The notes beneath the pieces were generated by a model that was given only the letters and a program-made list of their open reading frames with translations, was not told where the DNA came from and did not search any database. From Carettochelys insculpta (Eukaryota; Chordata; Testudines; Carettochelyidae), in the NCBI RefSeq assembly GCF_033958435.1, contig NC_134137.1, forward strand, positions 121,184,001 through 121,248,000: DNA of 64,000 nt, given 5' to 3'. Below are positions 1 to 11,192 of this stretch, in pieces. The stretch's first letter is position 1. Each line of letters begins with the position of its first letter. The translations under genes and the position numbers were made by a program.

Positions 1-167
1 GTCTAAAACAGGCAGTATGTGTTCTGAAAGCTGCACTTTCAAACCGCAGATGGCTGCCATTAGGCTAATGAGGTGCTGCATATTCATATCAGTGCCTCTT
101 TAGCACCTTCTGAAGTGCCTCATGAATAAGCCCCTTCCAAAAGGGAGGGGCATGTGTAGACATGGCC
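1..167. mobile_element. Right part of a PIF/Harbinger-like MITE
   Basis: The sequence ends in GGGCATGTGTAGACATGGCC (about 148-167). This is the inverse of the GGCTATGTCTACAC terminus seen at 17093, 19730, 27437 and 34973. It is cut by the window start. The interior has the same ...gctgcatattcat... flavour as the 17093 and 27437 elements. Confidence 0.6.
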
Positions 168-1489
168 TATAAGATGCAGATAAAATTCTGAGATGGAGAA
201 AACTGCATCAGGAAATGTTGAAATCATGCTCCCCATCACTCCTATACACTTCAGTGGCCCCACAAGGCACAACAAACTTTTCCCACAACACCCTGCACTG
301 GATGGAGCTCAACAGCACCGTCAGATAGCTATCCGTGGGGCACTGCTCTCTAATTCAATGCAAGCACTGCTAGTGATGACACACACTACTGACACAAGGG
401 ATCGTGCAGACATGCAAAAGTCATTCAATTAGCGTATGCTTGCCCAGAGCACGGAACAGCTATTTCAGTTTGAATTCAGTCTAGCTTATTCCACAAGAGC
501 TTTCCTATGTGAACATAGCCCTAAGTTTTCACTGCCCACAAAAAGCATGTGCTTATCATCTTATCACCCTTTTTAAATCATGTATACCTACAGTGTTTTT
601 AAACTTCACGGAGACTCAAAAAATAAGGATGGCCATTTTTGCTGCTGCAAATTATCCCATTTTCCTGTAGCAATAGTTTTGGTATTTACTTTTTAATTAC
701 TTCAATGGATAGCATGAAAAGTTTTCCCTGACCCCCTACCAAGGGAATGCTTAACAGGACCCAGTAATGGTAACTAGATTAAAGGATGATTTGGTACAAG
801 TTCAGACACTCATAAAAATACCTGTCACTTGAGAGCCTGCTTCTGATAAAGACTCTATCACTTCTGAAATGGACTGAAGATTAGAGGGAAAATGTAATTG
901 GTAGTGGTTTCTGCTACTGTACAGGGGGCATGGCTGAGGGAGGGCGGGGGAGGAGGAGGAGAAAGGAGCTCTTAAAATAGGCCCGAAGGGCTAAAATACA
1001 TACATTTAGCATTTACATTCCCATCCATAATTTTGTCCATTTCTATCAGTGTGCGGGTAAGGCTACACACATCCTAGCAGTGCTGCAATTAAAAGTAACA
1101 TCAAGAATTTCTAGTCAGGACCAAGTTGTAGAGAAGATAAGTTCTTATCTTAGGACTCAGTAATACTTCTGATGTGGGAGAGGGAGGAAGGCAACAGAGA
1201 GCTGTTAGGGAATGGAATGTGGTCAGCCTGCTGCCCAAGGAATACATATTTTTAATAGTTTGACTTGAAATGCAGAGAACGCCTTTGAATCACCAGCCAA
1301 CACCTCTGCACCCACCCCTCCTTGAGAACCTTGTAGTGATTATCAAGGATGCTCAGTCACAAACAGGGCTTAAACTTGCTCCCTCCCCTCAGCTCTGCAG
1401 AGTCAAGCAAACTCATTGAAAGGGCATAGGGAAGTCTGCACAGTACAAAAAGGCAGCTTCACAGGCTGCCCACGACGCATGCTGTTACC
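168..1489. other. Unassigned (GAS6 intron 3)
   Basis: No exon, RNA gene or clear repeat is recognised. There is a short purine-rich patch near 945-965. Confidence 0.5.
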
Positions 1490-2285
1490 ACCCAAAAAAG
1501 ATCTCTGAGTCCTTGTGGACAGTCCTCTGAAAACTTCCAGTCATCATGCAGCAGCAGTCAAAAAAGTGAACAGAATGTTGGAAATCATTAAGAAAGGGAC
1601 AGAAAATGAGACAAAGATATATTGCCTATATAGAAATTCATGGAATGCTCCCATCTTGAATACTGCATGCAGATGTAGTCTCCCCATCTCAAAAAACAAA
1701 CTGGTTTTGGAAAAGATTCAGAAAGGGGCAAAGCAAAATGACTGGGGCAGAGAACAGCTGCCATATGAAGAGAGGTTAATAAGACTGAACCTTTTCAATT
1801 TGGAAAAAAAGACGACTAAGAGGTGATGGGGGTAGGGAATATATAAAAGTCTATAAAATCATGAATGCTGTGGAGTGAGTGACTAAGAGTGTTATTTACT
1901 CCTCATAACACAGGAACTATGGGTCACCAAATGAAATTAGTAGTCAGTAGATTTAAAAAACAAACAAGAAAATATTTTTTCACACAATGCACACTTAACG
2001 CGTGGAACTCCTTGCCATAGAACGTTATGAAATACAAGATTAATAAAAAAATTAAATTAAAAAAAAATAATACATCCCCATCAACGGCAATTAGCCAGGA
2101 TGAACAGGGACCACGTCCTTACCCCCCTGTTTGCCAGAAGCTGGGAATGGGTAAAAAGGGATGAGTCACTAGATAACTGCTTCTTCTGTTCATTCCCCGG
2201 GAGCACCTGGCATTGGCCATCATCAAAAGACAGGACACCTGGGTAGATGGATCTTGATTTGACCCAGAATGGCCGTTCTTATGAG
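1490..2285 (+). mobile_element. CR1/L3-like LINE fragment, 3' part
   Basis: Degenerate reverse-transcriptase C-terminal coding is seen (VNRMLEIIKKG, then LEKIQKGAKQ and YEERLIRLNLFNLEKK). It is followed by the typical 3' UTR ending GGCCGTTCTTATG at about 2272-2284. It contains indels and stops and is inactive. The RT motif wording (NRMLEIIKK) differs from the younger CR1 copies here, so it belongs to a different, older subfamily. Confidence 0.75.
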
Positions 2286-5200
2286 TGGAAGGATTAACTA
2301 CTTTATTCTTTGGATAGTGTCAACACTGTGCTGGATGGTTTGTTTCTCTTCCCTCATCGGTTTGTGTGTAACAAAAGGTCTGATGGGGCTCTCACTATAG
2401 GTTTACAACAGTATAATTCCAACAACTTCAGTGGATTATTTCTGATTTCCATCAGTGAAACAGGAAACAAACCAGGTTCATGGGGCCTGCATGTCCATTC
2501 AATTAGCTCTCCTGGCATAAGTATTTTCTTTCCTCATATCCAGATATTACATTCATTTATAAACATAGTTCAGAGCACAGAATTTCTAGGGTTTTGGGGT
2601 TTTTTTTCCCCCAAAAATTGACATCAAAATGAGACCTTCACTTGAAAATCTGAGAATAGTGATGACACTTCTGACTTTTAAAATTATCTTCTGAAACTCA
2701 TGAACTTGTTGAATTAAAAATGCAGAAGGAATTTGTCAAATTACAAAAATGACATCACCTATCTGACTCACTAAAAAAAAAAGCATAATCACAAATTTTA
2801 AGTCCAGAAACAACCATTGTATCTATGGCTTCTGGAATAACACAAGTCACAGAATTACCCAGTAATTCCACCAATGTTATAACGCCTGTTTGAATCACAG
2901 CATGTTTTAGAAAGATGGTTATAAAAATTTACATGACAGTGAACCACCTCATCCCTTGGTTAAATGGAGCAATGATTAAATTACTCAATTAGAAGCATGA
3001 ACCTTATTTTCAGTTTCAATTTGCATAGCATCAGTCTCCAACCATTGGATCCTGTTGTACATTTGTCTGCTATTTTGAAGAGACCCTCTAATGCTCTGCT
3101 ATCTTGTTTTGACACAAAAATGAGGCCACTAAGAAGTATGAGACTGAGATTCCTTGTGGTGAAATGAGCATAAGAACACAAACGATAGTAATTACTGTGA
3201 GCAAGTATAAGATGAAGGGGCACCATCCATCCCTTCTTTCTCCTACCCATTTACCAAAGCAATTGCCGACCACAATCCAGCCATTACTTCATTACATTTA
3301 TATGCCTGTTGTTTTCAACTTGTCTGGATTTTAAATGGGAAAAAATACATACGATTATAGTCCTAAATCTCTTTATATACAACTGACCAAACCTTTAGCC
3401 CCTTACTCAACTATTATTCATCCTGACCCAGGTAAAATGCTCTTTGTCTTAATATTTCTAAAGTGTTTATAAACTACTCAGCTGATTCTTTTATATCATG
3501 TAAGTCACACTACTGTATTTTGTAAAAATTCAGGTACTGAAATTTTGCTTATTATTCTTGGAATTCAGATACAGGCAACGCTGTCAACAGTGTAGGGCAG
3601 CTGCTATTCTGCTACTGGATTTTAACCTTGCAAACTTAGTGAAGCAGTAACTGTATCCCTCTTTTATGAATAACTCCCTAACATTGGTAGGATTACATGA
3701 CCAAACTGGACCATGATAAGACACTAATGTACAGAGGAAAAAATAAAGTGAGTATTTATAAATAATGCTCGTTCACTCAGTTGGTTTGCTTCCTGAGTAT
3801 ATTTAGAACATGAGTGACATTTCTTTTTTGCTACTTTATGGTCTTAGCTCTATGGTACCAGTATAGTTATGGGAGATGGAACTGGATAGTTAACAGAATG
3901 ATTATTAGGATTCCAATTTTAGAATCTTTATTGTAAATAATTCACAGGCTGGAAAGAACCCTACTTGACTTTCAAGAGTTTCCAGCTGAGGTTGCAGGGT
4001 TGGCAACAAAGAAAACCCATCTTTTTACTTATCACCAGAGTAAATGTGATTTGGAGCCTTTTCATACAACAGAGAAATTCATTATGTGATGGATGAAATT
4101 CACCAGGTGCAGAAAGTCAACAAAATCCCCTTAAGACTCCAAAATGGCTTAAGATGAAATTCAGACAGCAGATGAGACCTAAACTTAGCTTATATTTTCT
4201 AAGGAAAGATAAAAAAAAAAGTGAGGAGCCACGGCCAGTGAAAAATGTAATTGTAAATCCTAGTTTTTGTCTCTTGCTTCCCAGATTGCTCAGCCATTTG
4301 GAAAGTGGGGAAAGAGAACAATTGCCCTGAATCACTAAACATGAAGCCTCAGGAAGACAAGTACGCGGCATTAACAGATTCCAAAAGGAAGAGAGTCTTA
4401 GCTGGTCCTTCAGCTGGAAGGAGGGCACGCATGACAAAAGGTCTTCAAAAAAGCAAATGGGAAAGGAGATGACTGAGGAGCCTCCACACCTCAGGCAAAA
4501 TGGCTGTTATGTTTAATTGTAATATACAATATGAAAAATGCTTACTATGAACGCATGTAAGGAAATCTGGACTTCTTGAATACGGTGACCCAAATTTCTG
4601 AATACAAGCTGAAGAACAGAAAATGAAATTATTATTATTATTATTTATTATTATTATATTATGTGCTAGCTGCTACAGTGTGTAAATTGATACCTGGCCT
4701 ACTGATGTATCATTAAGCAAGATACTGGAGGGTAGATACAAAGTCCATGTTAAATTTCAGTCCTCCAGATGCCTTAACATTCTTCTCAGTTTATATAAAT
4801 ATTTTAGTGCCGATGTTCTGTTAAATAGTTTATAAATTCTAATGTATAAAACGATCATTTTACCAGATGCTACTATAGCACTAAAGGGATATTAGTAACT
4901 ACTAAAAGCTGACCTACTAAATAAAAAAAAAAAATTCTCACAAATCTTTAAAAAGCATACAGCTTTCTAAAACTGCTAATATATGTCATGTTAACCACTG
5001 AATGTTAAATGCAAACATAAAACAAATGTGGTGGTATGACAATGATACAAAACATAAAAAGCAACAGGTCTGCAAGCTGCTACTCTTATTTAAAATACTT
5101 TCAAAACTAAACTATTTAAAAGTGTATGCATTTTAGCAGACTGCAATCTTACTTATCTAATGATGTAAATTACAGAAATAAATTCAACATTAAACCTACA

Positions 5201-5409
5201 CTTTATATCACTGAAAAATGTGTGTGCAATTCTATAGATACAAATAAAGTTTACCCACTTTAAAATCATATGAGGAGCATTTGGTTCTACTTCACGATGG
5301 AATAAAGGACCTCTATTACAATCTTTTGGACTGACTGGCTGTCCCATTTTCCAATGTTAGGCACACATACCAGCACTGCCAGAACGTGAAAGCAGTAATT
5401 GTAACTCAC
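2286..5409. other. Unassigned (GAS6 intron 3)
   Basis: AT-rich sequence with no recognised exon or mobile element. I looked specifically for GAS6 exon 4 on the minus strand and did not find it. An (ATT)n microsatellite lies at 4627-4662. Confidence 0.5.
4627..4662. repeat. (ATT)n microsatellite
   Basis: Imperfect ATT repeats interrupted by one ATTT unit. Confidence 0.9.
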
Positions 5410-5434
5410 CCAAGTATTTCGGGTAAAAATAGTC
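5410..5434 (-). CDS. GAS6: GAS6 exon 3: 25-base micro-exon closing the Gla domain
   Basis: This exon is too short for ORF finding but is unmistakable. It encodes DYFYPKYL plus one base, which directly continues ...FENDPET of exon 2. It is preceded by a strong polypyrimidine tract ending TCTCTCACAG and followed by the donor GTGAGTTAC. The 25-base length and the phase (0 in, 1 out) are the conserved structure of this exon across vitamin K-dependent Gla genes. It supplies the aromatic stack that joins the Gla module to the first EGF-like module. It lies 20.07 kb from exon 2. Human GAS6 reads PRYL here and protein S PKYL, so the Lys alone does not discriminate, but linkage to exons 1 and 2 does. 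Exon 4 and the EGF and laminin-G exons are not visible between here and position 1. Confidence 0.95.
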
Positions 5435-5784
5435 CTGTGAGAGAAAGAAAAAAAAAGCAAAAGATTTATTGGAGTAATATTTGTTTTTATTATCAATTTA
5501 ATTATTTCTAATTGCTGCTGCTAGTTTGGTGATCTAGCTTGGTGGTGTACAACGGGGTCCAAACAGGACTCTTATATTCTTTTACCCAGGCCAATGGAGA
5601 CAAAGAATTTTTTGACACCTGACCTATGAAGTGGCACTGGCAGTGACTGAAGAGGAAGCCACTTACTCACTACCGAAGAAGTAAAGAAGATCATGGCATG
5701 AGACAGAAAAAGTAAGAGGAATCTGGGGTTAAAAACAGAGGGAAAAGTACAGGTGTACACGATTACTATCCAAGGTTTCCCTTA

Positions 5785-6060
5785 GGCCATGTCTAAACTG
5801 CAGACTTCTGGTGGAAAACCGGAAATCTCTCGGCAGAAGTCTGCTGTGTCAGGAGCATTCTGCTGACATACCCTGTCTTCCTTGTTCCATGAGGAAGAAG
5901 GGATGTCTTGGCAGAAGGGGTTTTCCCAACATTTGGCCCCGTGTGGGTGGGCCAAATATCAAGAAAGCTTCTCCCAACAGAACTGTTCACAGGACATATG
6001 CAAAGGCATTGCACAATTTGCATATATTTTCCCAACTGTTCTCAGCAATCTAGACAGTCT
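5785..6060. mobile_element. Degenerate MITE-like element, right boundary unclear
   Basis: The left end GGCCATGTCTAAACTGCAGA resembles the GGCTATGTCTACACT terminus of the other MITEs. The interior resembles the 38865-39300 element (CAGAAGTCT, then lowercase repeats of 'tgtcagg' type). No matching right terminus was found, so the end is a guess. Confidence 0.4.
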
Positions 6061-6157
6061 TATAGAACTGCCCACTAATGTATACAACCTTCTACGAGAA
6101 CACCCTGAGCACACAAAAACGGGGAGAACAAGATGCACCAGAGCAGCACTGCTTAGA

Positions 6158-6268
6158 AGAACATTTCTCAAACCTTTTTCATACTGGCTTGCTGCCTTCC
6201 TAAACTGTGTCCAAATGATCTAAGGGACCAGCTCCAATCCACAGATCAACCATTGAGAAACACTAGTT
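6158..6268. mobile_element. Short hAT-like MITE relic
   Basis: About 110 bp with inverted ends CATTTCTCAAAC and GTTGAGAAACACT-like (CATTGAGAAACACT). These resemble hAT/Charlie-type CAGTGTTTCTCAAAC termini. The 8-bp target duplication is not clear. Confidence 0.45.
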
Positions 6269-6592
6269 TAGAAGATCAATATATTTTCACAATGCATCCT
6301 TAAGAGGTCCTGGGGGGAAAGGAGGGAGGAGAGAAAAGACCACTGATCATGGTATCCTATATATAACTGTAAATGCTTGTGAGCCTATTTGAAAGGCTCC
6401 AGCACAATTTCAGTTATCTACAATGAATAGTCTCCGAGGGGTTGCCATGTTAGACTGTATCATCGCAAAACAAAAAAAGCAGTCCTATAGCACTTTAAAG
6501 GCTAACAATACAATTTATTAGGTGATGAGCTCAGGATTCTCCAGGTCTGAAGAAGTTAGCCTGTCCCACGAAAGCTCACCACCTAATAAATT

Positions 6593-6716
6593 TACACCTG
6601 GCCCTGCAGATTTCCAAGACCAGCATCTGATGAAGTGAGTCTGTGCTCACGAAAGCGCATGCTCAAAACTTTTCTGTTAGTCTATAAGGTGTCACAGGAC
6701 CCTTCGTTACTGTCAT
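6593..6716 (+). mobile_element. Hammerhead-like retro-repeat, nested monomer
   Basis: A 124-bp insertion inside copy A flanked by a perfect 10-bp direct repeat CTAATAAATT (6583-6592 and 6717-6726). It is the only non-palindromic copy in the window. About 30 bp of unrelated lead sequence precedes the core at 6627. It ends in the family's ...CACAGGACCCTTCGTTACTG tail. Confidence 0.7.
6627..6664 (+). other. Hammerhead-ribozyme-like core
   Basis: CTGATGA at 6627-6633, a bulged A, stem GTGAG (6635-6639), loop TCTGTG and CTCAC (6646-6650) are followed directly by GAAA (6651-6654). Then GC-GCAT-GC could form a 2-bp stem III, with TC at 6663-6664 in the position of the cleavage dinucleotide. This matches the conserved hammerhead core order. 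No convincing stem I is seen and the extra A after CTGATGA is atypical, so catalytic activity is unproven. Confidence 0.5.
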
Positions 6717-7073
6717 CTAATAAATTATATTGTTAATCTTTACAGTGCTACAGGACTGCTTTTTTGTTTTATCTACAGTGAGATTGAGATGTTTTGTAAT
6801 TATTTTTTGTGCATCAGATCACTTCTGGCAGCACTCTCAAAAATCTGAAGCTACTCAAAAACTTCTGTTGCCCATATGGGTGTGCCTTACCACACAGACT
6901 CATTCCTAATGTGTGCATGAGCACACACACTCATACATGATCCTTGTGTTGTCATATGCAATCCACCTGACCAAGTAGATCATGAAATGTAAAATGGTTA
7001 ATTAAAAAAAATCCCTGACTCCCTCTATGGGTCCAGAACCAAACACAGGTCACAATTACATTTCAAAAGGGTT

Positions 7074-7106
7074 GCTGGCTGGGCTGGGCTGGGCTGGGCA
7101 GGGCAG
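7074..7106. repeat. (CTGGG)n microsatellite
   Basis: Tandem GGCTG/GGGCT units with one variant GGGCA unit. Confidence 0.9.
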
Positions 7107-7146
7107 CTCCACAGGTGGCTATTAAGAAACAATTCACACTCCTGAA

Positions 7147-8182
7147 GTAGTTCTCAACTTCTTAATTGGATGAACAGCTGCCAGGCAGTTAAGCCAACCA
7201 TTTAAATCCAGAACCAGTGCAGCTGCAGGCCAGAGAACTGCACACCTGAGGAGCAGTGCCCAGCTCAGGTAAGGTGGGGGCCTGAAACAAAGGTTGGGAG
7301 GGCAGAGCAGCCTCTGTAGAAGATAGGGTCCCCACAGGCCAGCTTCCAGCCACAGGGGTTGGGAGACACCCCCCATGCCAGCTGGCTTCCAGTCACAGAG
7401 GGTCTGGGTCTCCCTGATCCCGACCCCAGCCAGGGTTCCCATGGCTGGCTTGGCCAGCCAGAGCTCTGCCCCAGCCAGCTTCCAGCTGTGTGGATGGGGG
7501 TTCCACCCCCCCATACCAGTCAGGGCTCATGCAGCTGGCACTTTTTTGGCCGGAGCTCCCACACCCCCAGCTGAGTTCTAACCGCGGGAGTCCCTGTGCC
7601 TCCCCTAGCTCCCTCCTGCCTGCGAGTGACTCCCAGCCCCTCAATGTGACTCTCCTAACCCACTCCTGACCCTGAGTATGACTCCCCTAGCACCCACTAG
7701 CCCCCTCCAGCCCAGGGTGTGACTCTCTCCTGGCTCCTGAGTGTGCCTCCCCTAGCTCCCTTCAGCCTGAGCGACTCCTTGTCCCCGAGCGTGATTCCTC
7801 TAGCTTGAGTGTGACTCCCCAAGCCCTCTCTAGCCCCCTCCAGCCCGAGTGTGACTCCCCAGGCCCCCGAGTGTGGGGTTTAAGCTGGGGGGAGCAGTTT
7901 GGGGATGAGTGTCTTTGCACTACCACAACTCTGATGAACCATAGTAAATGTAGTGTTAGTTTTATTAATATATTTCCCCTTTTCTATGAAATAATTATTA
8001 TGAATCTATGAACATGAGGGGGCACAATTTCATATTATTGCCTGAGGTGCGAAATTAGCTAATTACGGCTCTGCCTTCTCTATCTCCCGCTCCCCATCCC
8101 GTTTTTTAATTGCCCTGGGCCACACCAAGTCTTCCTGAAGTGTCAAAATGGGTCCCTGTCTGGAAAAGATTGGGAACAACTA
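7147..8182. mobile_element. hAT-like TIR element with GC-rich interior
   Basis: The inverted ends are GTAGTTCTCAACTTC on the left and GATTGGGAACAACTAC on the right. The right-end block (TTTTTTAATTGCC...TGTCAAAATGGGTC) is shared with the fragment at 21740-21862. The interior is GC-rich and non-coding. It includes a diverged tandem array of about 20-bp units around CCCGAGTGTGACTCCCCTAG at about 7620-7880. Confidence 0.5.
7620..7880. repeat. Degenerate tandem array (GAGTGTGACTCCCC units)
   Basis: Repeated motif GAGTGTGACTCCCCTAGC with variable C-rich spacers, inside the 7147-8182 element. Units are diverged and irregular. Confidence 0.6.
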
Positions 8183-8949
8183 CTCTAGATGATAGATTTT
8201 GATGAACAAGCTCCATGTTCTGAAACACAACCACATGAACCTGTAACCTAAAGTCAAAGAAGCTTCAGGAAGTAGAAGTTAAAGCACGCTTAGCTCAAAA
8301 AGACCAAACCAGGCCAAGAATTGCTGAGTATGTGCACTCTGACTGGAATCACCAGAAACCTGGCTCAATAAGAAACTGACAGAGGACTTCAGAATCTGGT
8401 CCTTGGCATAACATGTAGATCAGGTTTCCCTGAACCTGACAACGCACTGAGCCAGAGTCAGTACCTGGTTTGTAGAAGATGTATGCATATATGGGAATAA
8501 TTTGACATTTTCTTAAACCTTTTCCCTGTCAGCTGTGCTACAGCCCCACTTTTTACAACTGCAGTAGCTAGCTGAATATAATTATTGTCTAAAACAAAAA
8601 TTTGAAGTGAATCAGGAGGGACAGAAATGGCTGATTTTATGTGCTTTCATCCAGTCTGGATGTTATTACTGATTTTTGGTGCGCTGTTAAAGAAAGAAGG
8701 ACAAGAAAAATTCACTCATCTACACCCTTGTGATGAGTAAGAAGAATATTGGGGAAACTACCATCAATGGGTACAGAAACCAACCAGTTAAAACTATTAC
8801 CTATTTTGGTTGCAAACATAGCCTCAGTGTAAACTAATGCAATGCTGGTTTACAGACTCTGTGGACAAAACTTTGCCTGTGCTACTACCAATATTCTCTC
8901 TAATTTTTAGCAAAGGGTTGTTAAGCATGATTTTTACAGGTGTTAACTA
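8183..8949. other. Unassigned (GAS6 intron 2)
   Basis: No gene or clear repeat is recognised. Confidence 0.5.
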
Positions 8950-9786
8950 AGGCTGTTCATGAATAGGTTTCCATGGCTATTCAAAATGGAGTCCCTGTTG
9001 GAGTCCATTTTAAGATGGAGTCCAGAAAATTGCTGACTCGCTGCCCCCTCAGAGAAAGGGCACGAATCCTGAGGCGGGAAAAGGGCATCACATGATTTGC
9101 GATCTGCCCAGATATAAGAGATTAGAAAAGGAAGTGACCCACTCCACTCTGGGCTCTCACTCTCTGACCCCCCTGTCTAGCACTTGGCTGGAGGATCAGA
9201 GGAGGTCCCCAGTGGCTAGAATGAAGCACTCCCACTGCACTGTGACACTTCGTAGGCTGAAGAGTTCTCACTCTGGTGCCCCTGTGGCAGTTGGGTATGG
9301 GACCCCAAGGAGGCTTTCAGTGGCTAGGGTGATCAGGCAGAGTGAGGGGTGTGAAGACTTGGTGGGCTGGGAGTTTTGTTTAATTTAGTTAACAGAACAG
9401 GGGAGCGGGTCTTTCACTTGCACCCATACCACCATTCTCTTTAGTCATTCCCACACGCAGGACGACGTGTCAAGAAGGGAAGAAAGATGACAGAAGACGA
9501 GGAGGGTTCCATCTGGTCGCATACCTGACAGGCAGCTCCATCGGCCTCCTCCCCAGCGCAGCAGTCCAACCCACCTGGTGTCCTCAGCTCACTCCAGGAC
9601 TGTGGTAGGGAGTGACTATGGAGGGAGGGGTAACTCCACTCACTTGTAAATAATTATTTAGATTTGACAGCCAGAAGTTTCATCTGATTACTGTTTGCCT
9701 GTTAAATAAATCACTCGTGTTTGTCTGTCTTTTCATTTGAGAAGCATTCAATAAGGGCGGCGACAGACACGTTGGGGGATCCGGGC
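8950..9786 (+). mobile_element. Possible endogenous retroviral LTR with leader
   Basis: A TATA-like GATATAAGAG lies at 9111-9120 and an AATAAA at 9705-9710, followed by a GT-rich stretch as in an R/U5 region. A TTGGGGGATCCGGGC stretch at 9771-9785 vaguely resembles a tRNA-Pro-type primer binding site. No second LTR, no target duplication and no gag/pol coding were seen. Boundaries are approximate and the call is tentative. Confidence 0.35.
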
Positions 9787-9831
9787 CTGCAAAAGCAGGG
9801 AGCACACGCTGCACACTGTCTGGCTGCAAAC

Positions 9832-9961
9832 AGGGTGGAATAAATTTTGTCATGTGCACCACAACTGGGAACCTGCGGTGCTGGCTAGGGGCGCTCTGCT
9901 AATCAGCTGGATGGCATTTCAGTCTCTCCTGGGCGACCACCCAGTCTCACTGGGAACAACG
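9832..9961 (+). repeat. Unclassified dispersed repeat (AATAAATTTTGTCATGTGCACCA)-type, here 9838 onward
   Basis: It shares GGAATAAATTTTGTCATGTG and GGGCGCTCTGC with the copy near 56150, showing that it is dispersed. Class unknown. Confidence 0.5.
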
Positions 9962-11076
9962 GCTACTACTCACCACTTCCCAAACAGCAGCAAAACAGAA
10001 CTGAACAGATTTTTGTCCCCATAACAGGCGGTACAAAGACACACAGGTAAAATACCTAATTCCACTGAAGTCCACAATATTATTTTAAACTCTTTTCTCT
10101 CGTCCTCCAATGACACATTTATTCAGTTTACATTAAACTCCTCCCTTATCATAAATCAAGATCAGTATTATCACCACCAGTCAGTGTAACTAACCCATCG
10201 ATCAGTAATACACCACTCCAAACGGCAGGAAGGCAAGCACACTCCAGCGCTGCATGACTGAACCCTTGACCTTCAGCAGTCAGTCCCAAACTCTCTATAC
10301 GCTCATCAGAACTGGCACAATGCTCATGCCTCTTACCCTGTGGCCAGCCCAGCCTCTTGTGGCTGCAGTGTCTCATTTTCTCTGGACCCTACTTGTCAAT
10401 CTAATGGAAGCTGAGGCTTCTCTACGTGCACTAAGGATGACGTTGCATACCCTGCATCACCTGTAAATAAGCAGTTTACAATGTGGCATGTGCCTCTGCA
10501 CTGACTCGGCACAGATCTCAGCTAGGGATGGAAAAGGGGTGAGGAGAAGGCCCAGGAGAGGCACCGCGTGATCCAAGTATCCTGCCCCCCTCAAACACAC
10601 ACACACTCTCTCTCTCTCTCTAGTGGAAACTATGATAGGGCCTTGCTTGCCTTTTTCCATTTAGTTAAAGAGCAAGGACCTTTTCTTCATTGTCCAGCAG
10701 ATACAGACTCTCATTTTTTAACAGAGGACACCTAAATACTTTTTGAAAACAAACAAATCAGTGTGATGAATACAATTCTTTCCCTTTTTTATTTCCACCA
10801 TTCCATAGGAGAACATTATTTCAAGGTATTTGGTCATTTTTCTTCACTCTATTTTAAATACACTGCAACACACTCGCCCCGGCATTACCATTCCGAAGCT
10901 AGAGAAGTTATATAAGCAACATATTTGCCCCACCATATTTTTAGAGAACATGGAAGAACGTCAGCTCAGGGCAGTCCTTAGGAGAGGCACAGTATTTAAA
11001 TATCTTCTGAAAGCATACCCAAGACTTTGCCAACAAAAAGGAAATTGTCCTACTGTGGTTAAACCTAATTCAGCCC
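9962..11076. other. Unassigned, with a short microsatellite
   Basis: No gene is recognised. A compound (AC)n(TC)n run lies at about 10597-10621. Confidence 0.5.
10597..10621. repeat. Compound (AC)n/(CT)n microsatellite
   Basis: An ACACACACAC run passes directly into a CTCTCTCTCT run. Confidence 0.9.
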
Positions 11077-11192
11077 AGTAAGCAGTGGAAGTATTGGTAA
11101 TGCTGCCAGACAGTATTAGCCTCTCGTGCTTCGGCAAACTCTGTGGTTCAGCACAGGTCAAGTCCCGAGGGTGCGAGACTAGAGGACTTTTA
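11077..11192 (+). mobile_element. Fragment of TA-flanked TIR element family
   Basis: CCAGTAAGCAGTGGAAGT...GGTAATGCTGCCAGACA...TCAGCACAGGTCAAGTCCC matches the 3' thirds of the elements at 32617-32928 and 41444-41769. The right terminus is decayed and the left part is missing. Confidence 0.6.

Larger units (their letters stand above)
6427..6768. mobile_element. Hammerhead-like retro-repeat, copy A (inverted dimer with nested insertion)
   Basis: The left arm (about 6470-6530) is the reverse complement of the right arm, which is split into about 6547-6592 and 6717-6768. Shared landmarks are AAAACAAAAAAAGCAGTCC on one side and GGACTGCTTTTTTGTTTT on the other. Near-perfect direct repeats flank it: TTATCTACAATGA (6414-6426) and TTATCTACAGTGA (6769-6781), 12 of 13 matching. 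The right arm is interrupted by the younger copy at 6593-6716. The class (Penelope-like derived short retroelement) is inferred. Confidence 0.7.

Noticed and set aside
5153..5347. Minus-strand open frame as GAS6 exon 4
   Set aside because: It lacks the Cys pattern and the sequence expected after PKYL, and no acceptor in the right phase was found.
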